Shown here: positions 53,618 through 63,120 of the stretch, piece by piece
Numbering within the stretch: position 1 is the first letter of the stretch
Layout of the letters: the number at the start of each line of letters is the position of its first letter
The notes under the pieces: model-generated
Databases searched by the model: none
Seen by the model: only the letters and a program-made list of their open reading frames with translations
Told to the model about the DNA's origin: nothing
Program-made: the position numbers and the translations under genes
Source of the DNA: Sphingobacteriaceae bacterium DW12
Lineage (GTDB): Bacteria; Bacteroidota; Bacteroidia; Sphingobacteriales; Sphingobacteriaceae
DNA length: 64,000 nucleotides
Direction of reading: 5' to 3'
NCBI GenBank assembly: GCA_000783305.1
Contig: JROE01000009.1
Span: forward strand, 186,001-250,000

Positions 53618-56600
53618 TTAAAAACTTAGATTAACCCCAAACATAAATGACTTCGCCACAGGATAGTATCCTTGATCAACCCCCATACTGAGTGGTGACC
53701 CACTTCCAATTTCAGGATCCAACCCGGAGTATTTCGTAAACGTGAACAAGTTATATGCACCAGTCCATATCCTTATGCGCTCTATTTTTGCCTTCGACAA
53801 CAATGAGGTTGGCAATGTGTACCCCAACTGTATATTCTTGATTCGGAGATAGCTTCCATTCTCGACAAGCCAGTCAGATACCTGTAGGTTATTTTGATTA
53901 GATGAACTGATTTTAAATTGTGTATTGCTAGGATTTGTCGGTGTCCACGCTTCAGTCAATAACTCACGCGGCGCATTGTACCAGCCCACGCCTGATTTCA
54001 TGTCAATCTTTGAAATATTCATGATTTCGTTACCCTGCGTTCCTTGTGCCAACAATTGAAAATCAAACCCTTTATAATCCAATCCTATACGAAAACCGTA
54101 AGTCAAATCCGGAAAAGGATCTCCGATATTTGTTCGATCTAGGTTATTGATTTTTCCATCCTGATTCACATCCACAAAACGAAGGTCTCCAGGTCTAGCA
54201 CCTTCTTGTATATAGCTATCCACCTCCTGTTGTGACTGAAATATACCATCGGTTTTTAAGCCATAGTAATACCCAATAGGCATATTTTCTTCCGTCATTG
54301 TAGTAGTATAACTGATCCATCCGCCTCCCGTGATAGGTTCACCACCACCCAAAGTCAACACCTTATTTCGAAAAGTCGAGGCATTTGCCGCAATAGTATA
54401 ACCCAAATCTCCAATCTTATTCCGATAGGCTATATCCAACTCCAATCCCTTATTCTGTACCCCCCCCGCATTTGACCATGGACTATTGGGAAATCCCAGA
54501 TAAGCCGGCAAAGGAACATTTAACAGCATCCCATCCGTATTCTTTCTGTAGGCATCCACGGTTACATTCAATTTGCTTTCAAAAAATGCCAGATCGAGCC
54601 CGATATCGACTTGCTCCGTCTGTTCCCAACGAATAAGCGGATTACCGATATAATTACTACCTCCAATCAGCTGTGGGTTGCGCGGGCCGAACAGGTAATA
54701 GCCCATATTTCCAGAGTAAGTCGTCAGGTATGCGCCACTACTAATATTTTGATTTCCAATTTTACCCCAACTGAATCTTAATTTTCCGCTACTCAACCAA
54801 GAAAGAGACTTCGTAAATTCCTCCTCCGAAAAGTTCCATCCCGCAGATATCGAAGGAAATGTTCCCCATTTCTCATCTCGTCCGAAGTTAGACGACCCGT
54901 CATAGCGAAGATTTGCCGTTACCATATATCTGTTCTTATAAGAATAGAACACCCGACTGAAATAGGAATTCAAAGCATTTTCCCATTTTGTTCCCGAAGC
55001 TTGAGGGTTGATAGTACCTGCATCGATTATCCATTGACTCGGGTCATTCGATATCAGTCCTTGCTTCGAAGCACCAGTAGACTCTCCTTTCCATTGCTCC
55101 GCAGAAGTCCCAATCATTGCCGTAATATGATGATCCTCTATTTTCTTCTCATAGGTCAATGTATTTTCCCAAACATAATAATCCGTTTTAGAAGTCGATT
55201 TACCAACTGTAGCATCTACATTAAACTGGTTACCATTGAGATAATATTTAGGTAAAAAAGAATCGGAAGTACTTCTTCCTAAATCCACTCCAAGACTACT
55301 TCTGTACTTTAGCCAATCAGTAAACTGAATATCTATAGCTCCACCTCCCTTTATAGCAAGACCTTTCCACCGATTATTTTTATAGATATCCGTTTGTGCT
55401 ACGGGATTTTCCTTATTTGTCATCAGAATTGGGCCATAATTGGACCAAGGATTGTTTGGATCGATTTTATCTAAAAATAGTCCCGGACGCAGAAAATCTG
55501 GAATATCAACCAAGTTATTTCGATATACCTGCGAGATGGGATCTGCTACAAAAGCAATAAATGCCGTATTGAATCCAGGACTGTTTTCCAGTACATTCCC
55601 ACGTCCTTCATTAATCAAACCTATGTTTCCTGATAACTTTAACCATTTCCGTAGGTTGTGATTAAAATTCGTCCGCCAGGAGAGGCGATCATAATCGGAG
55701 CCATTGATGATTCCTTGTTGATCCATGTATCCCACACTCGTGCGGTATGCCAAATCTTTCATACCTCCTGAAATAGCAATATCATAATTCTGAATAATAG
55801 CATCCTTATGGTTGATTTCTTTCCACCAATTAGTTCCTTCCGTACTTCCCGTATTCGATTTTAAGAATTTCAGAACATCAGCTTTATTCTGTTCGCTAAA
55901 ATAAGGGTCCAATCCAGCGTTTATATTTGCAAGATTTTTATACTCCATGAATTCAGATGCATTCATCATATCATACGTCTTCGTTGGATTTTGAAAGCCC
56001 ACATAGCTATCGAATGAAATCAAATTGCTCAATACATCCCCTTTTTGATTCCCTTTGGCTGTTGTCACCATAATGACTCCGTTTGCTGCTCGAGAACCAT
56101 AGATTGCAGTTGCTGACGCATCTTTCAGAATTTCCATAGAAAGGATATCATTCGGATTCAACCAACCAATATCCGACTGGGGAAGACCATCTACCACATA
56201 CAGGGGATTATTATCATTGACTGTACCAATACCACGTATCCTAACCGCTGGCGGTGTGCCTGGACTCCCTCCTGTGGACGTCACCTGTACACCTGCGGCT
56301 TGCCCCTGCAAGCCCTCAGTCGCATTTCTTATGGGCATATTCTTAAGCTCCTTCCCATCCAACTTCCCAACAGCTCCAGTCAAATCACGCTTGAGTTGCG
56401 TACCGTATCCTACGACCACCACCTCTTCCAAACCACTTATCGATTCTTCCAGCACTACCTGTATCGACGTATTCGAAGAAATCGCAACTTCTGTAGATTG
56501 GTATCCTACCGCAGAGAAAAGCAAACTTTTTCCCTCCTCCAAAAAAATCCTAAAATTACCTGACTGATCGGTAGAAGTTGCATTATCCGTACCTTTAATC

Positions 56601-57052
56601 GTTACCGTCACACCTGTTATTGGGGTTCCTGATGGATTTTTAACCGTACCTGTAATTTCTCGCTGTTGGAGGAGATTGCTCCCTGAAGATCTTTGCTTTT
56701 TTTTAATCAGGACCGTTTTATTCGCCAACTCAAAGGTCAATCCTTGATCATCCAGACATGCTTTCAACACCTCTTTAAAATCTGTATTTAAAAATCGGAT
56801 GGAAATCTTCTTATCACTATCAATTTCTGCACTGTTATACAGAAAATCATAATCTGTCTGCTTTTGAATCTGGTTCAAAATATCGCGAAGATTGGCCTTC
56901 TTAGCGTGAATACTTACTTTCTGTGCAAAAGTTGAAGCATTGACCTGCAAAAGAAAAGTCGTCAAAAATAAGATGACTAATTTCATAACAATAAGGTATC
57001 TAATTAAGATTTGTCGCGTTATACAACAATTTCTAATTGAAGTTTTATACAT
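53618..57052 (-). CDS. SusC/RagA-family TonB-dependent receptor with signalling domain
   Basis: 1144 residues. After an internal signal sequence (about 23-44, ending STFAQ), an STN signalling domain occupies about 45-117 (ANLRDILNQIQKQTDYDFLYN, NTDFKEVLKACL). A carboxypeptidase-regulatory-like domain follows (133-203, ITGTVKNPSGTPITGVTV). The TonB box region and plug follow (EEVVVVGYGTQLKRDLTGAV; LYVVDGLPQ; ILKDASATAIYGSRAANGVI), then a 22-strand-type barrel ending in an aromatic residue (GVNLSF). The STN domain shows that ligand binding is signalled to a FecR-type anti-sigma factor, which is encoded directly upstream. Confidence 0.93.
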   Translation of the reverse strand: MYKTSIRNCCITRQILIRYLIVMKLVILFLTTFLLQVNASTFAQKVSIHAKKANLRDILNQIQKQTDYDFLYNSAEIDSDKKISIRFLNTDFKEVLKACLDDQGLTFELANKTVLIKKKQRSSGSNLLQQREITGTVKNPSGTPITGVTVTIKGTDNATSTDQSGNFRIFLEEGKSLLFSAVGYQSTEVAISSNTSIQVVLEESISGLEEVVVVGYGTQLKRDLTGAVGKLDGKELKNMPIRNATEGLQGQAAGVQVTSTGGSPGTPPAVRIRGIGTVNDNNPLYVVDGLPQSDIGWLNPNDILSMEILKDASATAIYGSRAANGVIMVTTAKGNQKGDVLSNLISFDSYVGFQNPTKTYDMMNASEFMEYKNLANINAGLDPYFSEQNKADVLKFLKSNTGSTEGTNWWKEINHKDAIIQNYDIAISGGMKDLAYRTSVGYMDQQGIINGSDYDRLSWRTNFNHNLRKWLKLSGNIGLINEGRGNVLENSPGFNTAFIAFVADPISQVYRNNLVDIPDFLRPGLFLDKIDPNNPWSNYGPILMTNKENPVAQTDIYKNNRWKGLAIKGGGAIDIQFTDWLKYRSSLGVDLGRSTSDSFLPKYYLNGNQFNVDATVGKSTSKTDYYVWENTLTYEKKIEDHHITAMIGTSAEQWKGESTGASKQGLISNDPSQWIIDAGTINPQASGTKWENALNSYFSRVFYSYKNRYMVTANLRYDGSSNFGRDEKWGTFPSISAGWNFSEEEFTKSLSWLSSGKLRFSWGKIGNQNISSGAYLTTYSGNMGYYLFGPRNPQLIGGSNYIGNPLIRWEQTEQVDIGLDLAFFESKLNVTVDAYRKNTDGMLLNVPLPAYLGFPNSPWSNAGGVQNKGLELDIAYRNKIGDLGYTIAANASTFRNKVLTLGGGEPITGGGWISYTTTMTEENMPIGYYYGLKTDGIFQSQQEVDSYIQEGARPGDLRFVDVNQDGKINNLDRTNIGDPFPDLTYGFRIGLDYKGFDFQLLAQGTQGNEIMNISKIDMKSGVGWYNAPRELLTEAWTPTNPSNTQFKISSSNQNNLQVSDWLVENGSYLRIKNIQLGYTLPTSLLSKAKIERIRIWTGAYNLFTFTKYSGLDPEIGSGSPLSMGVDQGYYPVAKSFMFGVNLSF

Positions 57053-57125
57053 TTGGTTTATGTTTGGTTTATAATTTATAATTACTTCTTATCACAAGGT
57101 TATTTTTTGTGGACAAGCATTTCTT

Positions 57126-57148
57126 CGGAAGCGTTCGCAGCGCTTCCG
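57126..57148 (-). other. Hairpin between fecR-like and susC genes
   Basis: CGGAAGCG/CGCTTCCG, 8-bp stem with a 7-nt loop. It probably ends the sigma/anti-sigma transcript, so susC has its own start of transcription in the remaining 70 bases. Confidence 0.6.
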
Positions 57149-57178
57149 ATTTCTTGACATCTCCAATCTTAGGTCAGT

Positions 57179-58414
57179 TTACTTCATCACCCTCACCCTC
57201 CCTTCTACAATTTTAAATTTTAAAGACGATATACGCTCCAGTTGTCCCAAAAGATCGGACAATTTTTGTGAACGTCTAACTGAACCGGAAAATCGATCTG
57301 AAGATTCAGAAAGAATTTCCACCCCTTTAATGTCATACCACTTAGACAGTTCATACAACACTTGCTTTATCGATTGGTCTGTAAATCTAAAATATCCATC
57401 CTTCCACGCCATCATTTCTTCCAAATTGACTGTTCGAGATACGATATCACCACTTTTACTACTTACAATAGCCTGTTCCCCAGGCACCAATCTAACATGC
57501 ATCTTTTTACTTGACACTAGCACAGAGCCCTCGCTAAGAGTCACTTCACTGTTTAGTTCTTCTGGATAGGCCGATGCATTGAATTTAGTCCCTAAGACCT
57601 GTATTTCACTAGTATTAGTCTTCACACGAAAAGGGGCATCTCGATTATGAGCAACCTCAAAATAGGCTTCGCCGTTGAGATCGACTTGACGTGTATTATC
57701 GAAGATTAAGGGAAAGGAAAGACTTGATGCGCTATTCAATTTGACTACCGAACCATCTGCCAATATAATTTCAGCAGAAGAGCCCTTAGCAGTCTTAAAC
57801 ACTTGTCGTTTCGCTAATGAGTGAAGCGAAGCATTTGCATAAGCAAAATAAAACCTACCGCCTTTTCTTTTTTCTATCCGCACTCCATCTACTTCCCGCA
57901 CTTGCCCTTCCTCTAAATCATCTAAGGAAATTGGTTTGCCATTCTCTAGAATCAACGTTGCTACTGTATATGGAGGGAGTGTAATTTCATGTTGGTCTTG
58001 TTGAACAATCCTCGATATTGGAGGAGCTTCTCTTTTCATATAAAAAATCAATCCCAATGCTATTAGAAGCACTGCAGCGGCAGGAATACCATATTTAAAC
58101 CTAAAATGCCTTTTAGCAGCTCGTTCCTCATGCAAATTATCGACCCCAGACATTCCCGCTATTTCAGCTCTCACCCGGTCGAATACCCCCTTTTTCTTAA
58201 AATCCAGAACATCTATTCGTGACCAGTTGATCGTCGTCAATACATCATCGATTAACCCTTCAACTATTGCCCCATCAGACTCTTCCAGGGTCAACAGCAA
58301 TTGCATCACCTCCTCCTTGGATAGTTCATTCTTAAAATATTTCTCTAAACGACTCTTTAAATCTTCAGTGTTCATCATACGGTCTATCGCTCTTCTGAAG
58401 CGTTGATTTCCCAT
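57179..58414 (-). CDS. FecR-type anti-sigma factor
   Basis: 411 residues (the ATG at 58378 or 58375 gives a more typical start near MNTEDLK). A cytosolic helical part (about 15-105) for sigma binding, one transmembrane segment (about 109-126, GIPAAAVLLIALGLIFYM), the periplasmic FecR domain (VFKTAKGSSAEIILADGSVVKLNSASSLSFP, DLNGEAYFEVAHNRDAPF) and a C-terminal DUF4974-type domain (FRFTDQSIKQVLYELSKWYDI) for contact with the receptor STN domain. It links SusC occupancy to the ECF sigma factor next to it. Confidence 0.9.
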   Translation of the reverse strand: MGNQRFRRAIDRMMNTEDLKSRLEKYFKNELSKEEVMQLLLTLEESDGAIVEGLIDDVLTTINWSRIDVLDFKKKGVFDRVRAEIAGMSGVDNLHEERAAKRHFRFKYGIPAAAVLLIALGLIFYMKREAPPISRIVQQDQHEITLPPYTVATLILENGKPISLDDLEEGQVREVDGVRIEKRKGGRFYFAYANASLHSLAKRQVFKTAKGSSAEIILADGSVVKLNSASSLSFPLIFDNTRQVDLNGEAYFEVAHNRDAPFRVKTNTSEIQVLGTKFNASAYPEELNSEVTLSEGSVLVSSKKMHVRLVPGEQAIVSSKSGDIVSRTVNLEEMMAWKDGYFRFTDQSIKQVLYELSKWYDIKGVEILSESSDRFSGSVRRSQKLSDLLGQLERISSLKFKIVEGRVRVMK

Positions 58415-58459
58415 AGAACACCTAAAAAAGAAAACAGGACTAGTAAAAAAGAAAAAAAA

Positions 58460-59041
58460 TTAAAAAATATACAGAGATAGAATCAGCAGGTAGAGATAAT
58501 CCGTTTTATTTAGCTGTTCTCGTAAAGATTTTAAAGCCTCCACAATATGATTTTTTACGGTATTTTGCGAAATCTGAAGTTTTTGGGCAATTTCAGAATG
58601 GCTTAATCCATCAATACGACTCAATTTAAATACCTGCTGCTGCTTTGGAGAAAGCTTACGCATGGCTTTAAAGATGTTTTGCTCCAACTCAGAAACCTCC
58701 AAATCATTCGGAAAAATCAACTGCTGATTGACAAGCGCCATATACAGTTTTTCGGTTGACAATTGCGCATTCCGTATTTCGCGCAATTTATTCAAAGCTT
58801 GCCTTTTTGTAAGGACATACAAAAAGAGCCATATGTTACCACTAACATCCAGCTTCTCTCGGTGCCTCCACAATTTGACAAATACCTCTTGTACGATATC
58901 TTCACTCCAACCATTATCCTTCACAAATAAGAAAGCTAATTTGTAGACCTGTTCCGCATAATAATCATATACTTGTTCAAAGACAAGTTTATCTCCTCCT
59001 GCTAATGCGCGCAAATCACATATATAGGCACTGTGGGGCAT
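58460..59041 (-). CDS. ECF sigma factor (Bacteroidota FecI-like type)
   Basis: 193 residues from the ATG at 59041 (MPHSAYICDLRALAGG, the normal family start). A longer frame to 59095 exists, but its first codons lie in a promoter-like 28-nt repeat. Region 2 (FEQVYDYYAEQVYKLAFLFVKD, DIVQEVFVKLW) and region 4 (LSPKQQQVFKLSRIDGLSHSEIAQKLQISQNTVKNHIVEALKSLRE) are complete. The tail after about residue 178 is a hydrophobic LLILSLYIF. It probably directs transcription of the susC unit when released by FecR. Confidence 0.9.
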   Translation of the reverse strand: MPHSAYICDLRALAGGDKLVFEQVYDYYAEQVYKLAFLFVKDNGWSEDIVQEVFVKLWRHREKLDVSGNIWLFLYVLTKRQALNKLREIRNAQLSTEKLYMALVNQQLIFPNDLEVSELEQNIFKAMRKLSPKQQQVFKLSRIDGLSHSEIAQKLQISQNTVKNHIVEALKSLREQLNKTDYLYLLILSLYIF

Positions 59042-59071
59042 GGGTTCTGGTTTATTCAACTGGTACTGATC

Positions 59072-59099
59072 AAACTTAGATAAAATGCTTTGCATTCAC
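59072..59099 (-). promoter_or_regulatory. 28-nt element identical to the uvrB promoter region
   Basis: Exactly repeats 35480-35507. It includes the palindrome AATGCTTTGCATT (59084-59096) and, on the minus strand, a perfect -7 element TAAGTTTG (59071-59078). The -33 position reads TTCG instead of TTTG. Confidence 0.55.
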
Positions 59100-59206
59100 G
59101 AATATCTAATAGAAAAAATACAATTGGTTACCCTCTTTTTTTGTTCGTTTATGAACTACTTCATCCATGAAAAAGTACGAAAGTAGCATCAGCGTCCATG
59201 ATAGAC

Positions 59207-59239
59207 GAAAAAAGCCTAGTAAATAAAACTTTACCAGGC
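59207..59239 (-). terminator. Terminator of lipA
   Basis: On the minus strand, a 10-bp stem with one G-T pair (59214-59223 and 59230-59239), then a T tract. Confidence 0.75.
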
Positions 59240-59268
59240 CTCCAATTATATCCTATTCTTTTATGAGC

Positions 59269-60150
59269 TTACTGCATATCAAAAAGATGCTTCTCCGCAT
59301 GATATGAAGAGCGAACCAATGGCCCCGATTCCACGTACTTAAATCCCATTTTCAATCCAATTTCTTTATACTTATCAAATTGAGCCGGCGTGACCCAATC
59401 AATGACCGGGTGATGTGCTTTTGTTGGTTGCAAATACTGACCCAATGTCAAGATATGAACACCCACGTTGTATAAATCCTGCATTGCTTCGACCACATCC
59501 TCTTCCGTTTCTCCCAAGCCTAGCATGATACCAGATTTAGTTCGCAAGCCCGCTTCCGAGATACGTCTTAAACATTCCAACGAGCGGTCATATTTTGCCT
59601 GGATACGAACTTCCCTAGTTAAGCGGCGAACCGTTTCTAAATTATGCGAAACCACTTCAGGACGAACTGCAAGTACTCGATCCAAGTTATCCCACTGCCC
59701 CTTAAAATCCGGAATTAAGGTCTCTAAAGTTGTCTCTGGACTTTCCTTCCGTATTGCGTTGATTGTCTCCGCCCAAATGATAGATCCCCCATCTTTAAGA
59801 TCGTCACGATCCACAGATGTGATGACACAATGTTTGACCTGCATGAGTTTAACCGAATTAGCCACCCGATTCGGTTCATCCAAATCCACGGCCAAGGGTC
59901 GTCCCGTAGCAACGGCACAAAACGAACATGATCGAGTACAAATATTTCCCAAAATCATAAATGTTGCCGTCCCTGCCCCCCAACATTCCCCCATGTTAGG
60001 ACAATTCCCACTTTCACATATCGTATGCAATTTATGCTCATCAACAAGACCTCGCACATGTCTATACTCCTTACCTACGGGCAGTTTTACGCGTAGCCAA
60101 TCAGGTCTGCGCTGAGTCTGGCTCACGGGAATTACTGGAAGTTCAATCAT
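59269..60150 (-). CDS. lipA: Lipoyl synthase
   Basis: 293 residues. Both [4Fe-4S] cluster motifs are present: the auxiliary C45-x4-C50-x5-C56 (CESGNCPNMGEC) and the radical-SAM C71-x3-C75-x2-C78 (CTRSCSFC), plus the C-terminal RSSYHAE serine-tyrosine ligand region. It inserts sulfur into octanoyl groups to make lipoate. Single gene, divergent from the hexosaminidase gene. A -7-like TAACTTTG lies only four bases before its ATG. Confidence 0.96.
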   Translation of the reverse strand: MIELPVIPVSQTQRRPDWLRVKLPVGKEYRHVRGLVDEHKLHTICESGNCPNMGECWGAGTATFMILGNICTRSCSFCAVATGRPLAVDLDEPNRVANSVKLMQVKHCVITSVDRDDLKDGGSIIWAETINAIRKESPETTLETLIPDFKGQWDNLDRVLAVRPEVVSHNLETVRRLTREVRIQAKYDRSLECLRRISEAGLRTKSGIMLGLGETEEDVVEAMQDLYNVGVHILTLGQYLQPTKAHHPVIDWVTPAQFDKYKEIGLKMGFKYVESGPLVRSSYHAEKHLFDMQ

Positions 60151-60154
60151 GACA

Positions 60155-60162
60155 CAAAGTTA
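60155..60162 (-). promoter_or_regulatory. -7-like element adjoining the lipA start codon
   Basis: TAACTTTG on the minus strand, four bases before the ATG; if used, the mRNA would be essentially leaderless. No -33 TTG at the usual distance. Confidence 0.3.
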
Positions 60163-60304
60163 CGGATTATTCAATTAAATAACCATTTAGAATTTGTTTG
60201 AATAATATCATAAAACAATTCCTGACCCTTTTGGTTATTTATTTAAGACCAGAGTCGATATTTAGCGCCTAAATTAAGATATTTGTACCTAAAACATTGC
60301 TCAC

Positions 60305-62560
60305 ATGCTTCGAAATACCACTACAGCAGTACTATTCTTCATGCTATTTATACAAATAGGCTTTGCACAAACACCTATCTTAGATATCATCCCTAAACCC
60401 AATAAAGTCAACTATCTCGAAGGAAGCTACAGCATCCCTTCCAATCCCAAGATTTATATCACTCCGGAATTTGAAGGAGTTGTCGATTTACTTTCCGAGC
60501 ATCCAGCCATCCAAAGCTATACCATAGAGATTGTAAAGAAGGTTAAGAAAGTACCTAATACTGGAATACGGCTTACAACAGGATTAGAGACGGACAGATT
60601 TGATGACAATACCTACAAAATTGAAGCTGATAATAATGGGATTGTGTTAAAAGCCAAAAACACCAAGTTGATGATCAACGCGATATTTACGCTCATTCAA
60701 ATAGCGTATCTTCAAGATTATCCACAATTCATCCCTTCCATTGAGATTGAAGACAGTCCTCGTTTTGGTTACCGAGGAATGATGCTGGATGTTTCCAGAC
60801 ATTTTATGCCCTTCAGCTCATTGAAAAAGTTCGTAGATGTGATGGCACTTTACAAGTTCAATCATTTACATTGGCATTTGACAGATGGCGCCGGATGGAG
60901 ACTACAAATCCTCAAATATCCCGAACTTACTAACAAAGCAGCTTGGCGTACACATGCCGGTTGGAAAGACTGGTGGAACAACGGCCGCCATTACGTAGAG
61001 CAAGGCACTCCAAACGCTTCTGGGGGTTATTATACACAAGACCAAGCTCGTGAATTGGTTGCTTACGCCGCGCGCAAGGGTATTACAGTTATTCCTGAAA
61101 TCGAAATGCCTGGCCATTCCGAAGAGGTACTAGCTGTATTTCCTCAGTTGGCCTGTTCTGGACAGCCGTATACACAAGGTGAATTTTGTATTGGCAATGA
61201 GGAGACATTTACATTCCTTAAAAATGTTTTGGATGAAGTCATCGACATATTTCCTTCTACATATATACACATAGGAGGCGATGAAGCCTCCAAAGAACAT
61301 TGGAAAAATTGTCCGAAAGATCAAGCCTTAATGAAAAAAGAAGGTCTTAAAAGCGAAGAAGAGTTACAAAGCTATGCCATAAAGCAAATTGATCTATATC
61401 TGCAATCCAAAGGACGTAAGCTATTGGGTTGGGACGAGATACTAGAAGGTGGGTTAAGTGCCGGAGCTACCGTCATGAGTTGGAGAGGCGAAGAGGGAGG
61501 TATCAAAGCCGCTAACGCAGGCCATGATGTCATTATGACCCCAGGTAGCTATTTATACTTTGATGGATATCAAACCGACCCACGCACGCAGCCAGAATCA
61601 ATTGGCGGCTACCTTCCTATTGACAAGGTATACAGCTATGACCCTATACCCACTACTATTGCAGCAGATAAAACCAAACATGTTTTAGGCGCACAGGCCA
61701 ATTTATTTGCCGAATACATGCCAACCTATCAGCATGTTGAATATATGGCCTTCCCAAGAGCACTAGCCCTCTCAGAAGTTGTATGGACAAAAAAGGTGGA
61801 CAAGAGCTGGGAAGACTTTCACAGCAGATTACAAAGACATTACAAATTACTCCAAAAACTAGAGGTTAATTATTACCGCCCTTCTTACAATGTAAGATTT
61901 GAAGTATTATTCAATCCAGAAAAATATAGTAACCTTATCACCCTGCATACCGAGCAGGTCAGTCCAGACATTCGATACACCATAGATGGTAGTGATCCCA
62001 CCGCAAATTCCACTCCATACACACAGCCTATCGACCTAGCCATTGTCTCTACAATCAAAGCGGCCATCTTCTTAGACTCTACACGTGTGGGGCCCATACA
62101 GAGTATAGAGGTAGATGTGCATAAAGCAATTGGTAAGACCGTGCTATATCAGCAAACTTGGGAAGGCTATCCTGCACAAAAAGAACTCACACTTACCAAT
62201 GGAAAAAAAGGAGGACTCACCTATGGTGATGGAGAGTGGCAAGGCTTTACCAAAGACATCGATGTAACGGTCGATTTTGAACGAAGGGAAGAAATCAAAA
62301 GTGTAGCCATGAACTTCATGCAAGTACCCGGACCAGGCGTATACTTCCCCGGAGAGTTTGTGGTTTCAGTATCTGACAATGGAAAAACCTTTCGCGAAAT
62401 CGGAACCATCAAGAATGACATAGGCACCGACGATCCTAAATTAAAATTCAAGAAATTCGAATTGAAGTTACCTAAAAGCCAAGCAGCACGATTTGTAAGA
62501 ATAAAAGCTACAAACCCAATGAAAGGCTATCTCTTTACAGATGAGATTATCATTTACTAA
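60305..62560 (+). CDS. GH20 beta-N-acetylhexosaminidase, exported
   Basis: 751 residues with a signal peptide (to about FAQ22). An N-terminal GH20b domain (about 25-150) precedes the TIM-barrel catalytic domain (about 152-510, PRFGYRGMMLDVSRHFMPF, NHLHWHLTDGAGWRL, EIEMPGHSEE). The catalytic pair is D326-E327 in IHIGGDEASKEHW. A C-terminal region (about 540-600, IRYTIDGSDPTANSTPYTQPI) is a chitobiase-type/DUF5018-like beta domain, followed by an F5/8-type-C-like module to the end. It removes terminal GlcNAc or GalNAc from glycans, chitin fragments or glycoproteins in the periplasm. The substrate is not determined. Confidence 0.92.
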   Translation: MLRNTTTAVLFFMLFIQIGFAQTPILDIIPKPNKVNYLEGSYSIPSNPKIYITPEFEGVVDLLSEHPAIQSYTIEIVKKVKKVPNTGIRLTTGLETDRFDDNTYKIEADNNGIVLKAKNTKLMINAIFTLIQIAYLQDYPQFIPSIEIEDSPRFGYRGMMLDVSRHFMPFSSLKKFVDVMALYKFNHLHWHLTDGAGWRLQILKYPELTNKAAWRTHAGWKDWWNNGRHYVEQGTPNASGGYYTQDQARELVAYAARKGITVIPEIEMPGHSEEVLAVFPQLACSGQPYTQGEFCIGNEETFTFLKNVLDEVIDIFPSTYIHIGGDEASKEHWKNCPKDQALMKKEGLKSEEELQSYAIKQIDLYLQSKGRKLLGWDEILEGGLSAGATVMSWRGEEGGIKAANAGHDVIMTPGSYLYFDGYQTDPRTQPESIGGYLPIDKVYSYDPIPTTIAADKTKHVLGAQANLFAEYMPTYQHVEYMAFPRALALSEVVWTKKVDKSWEDFHSRLQRHYKLLQKLEVNYYRPSYNVRFEVLFNPEKYSNLITLHTEQVSPDIRYTIDGSDPTANSTPYTQPIDLAIVSTIKAAIFLDSTRVGPIQSIEVDVHKAIGKTVLYQQTWEGYPAQKELTLTNGKKGGLTYGDGEWQGFTKDIDVTVDFERREEIKSVAMNFMQVPGPGVYFPGEFVVSVSDNGKTFREIGTIKNDIGTDDPKLKFKKFELKLPKSQAARFVRIKATNPMKGYLFTDEIIIY

Positions 62561-62596
62561 AATAAAAGGGCTTGCAATTGCAAGCCCTTTTATTTT
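62559..62596. terminator. Bidirectional terminator overlapping the hexosaminidase stop codon
   Basis: Perfect 38-base palindrome (19-bp arms) beginning in the stop codon, T-rich end. It also faces the convergent gene ending at 62614. Confidence 0.85.
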
Positions 62597-62613
62597 GAAT
62601 TAGAGACGATTGA

Positions 62614-63120
62614 CTAGAATACGTAACGAGCAGTTAGTCCACCATTGAATAAAAATCCGTTGATTCCACCGTATGATTTAACGAAGTGTGCTGTTGGTCT
62701 TGCATCAGCCGAAAATGCGAAAGGTGCATTTTTTAATTTATAGTCCACCCCTCCTGTAGGGAATATACCGACTGAAATACCTTTAAAATCCTCATAATCA
62801 GAGAACGTATTGGCGATAATAGCACCACCACCTACAAACCATTTAAATCCTTCGATATTGGCAATTTGGAAATGATGTTGGTAGGCCCCCGATATAGAAA
62901 CATTGGTTACACCATCACTGTACCCCCCATAAGAGACACTAGGTTTTAAACCCAAATTGAACTCTAACGCTGCCGGCGCACTAATGAATGTTTTGAAAGA
63001 AGCACCTATAAGGTCATAATACCCACCTCCAAAACGCACACCGATTGAATTTTTGTAGTCCTGACCAAAGGCAAAAGTTACCAAAAACAAGGTCGCAAGC
63101 AATAAAAATGTTCTTTTCAT
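62614..63120 (-). CDS. Small outer-membrane beta-barrel protein
   Basis: 168 residues, signal peptide MKRTFLLLATLFLVTFAFGQ. The mature part has alternating hydrophobic strands with Gly/aromatic girdles (SIGVRFGGGYYDLIGASFKTF, WFVGGGAIIANTF) and ends in the aromatic Phe of YVF, typical of OmpX/OmpW-like barrels. Function unknown. Single gene. Confidence 0.75.
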   Translation of the reverse strand: MKRTFLLLATLFLVTFAFGQDYKNSIGVRFGGGYYDLIGASFKTFISAPAALEFNLGLKPSVSYGGYSDGVTNVSISGAYQHHFQIANIEGFKWFVGGGAIIANTFSDYEDFKGISVGIFPTGGVDYKLKNAPFAFSADARPTAHFVKSYGGINGFLFNGGLTARYVF

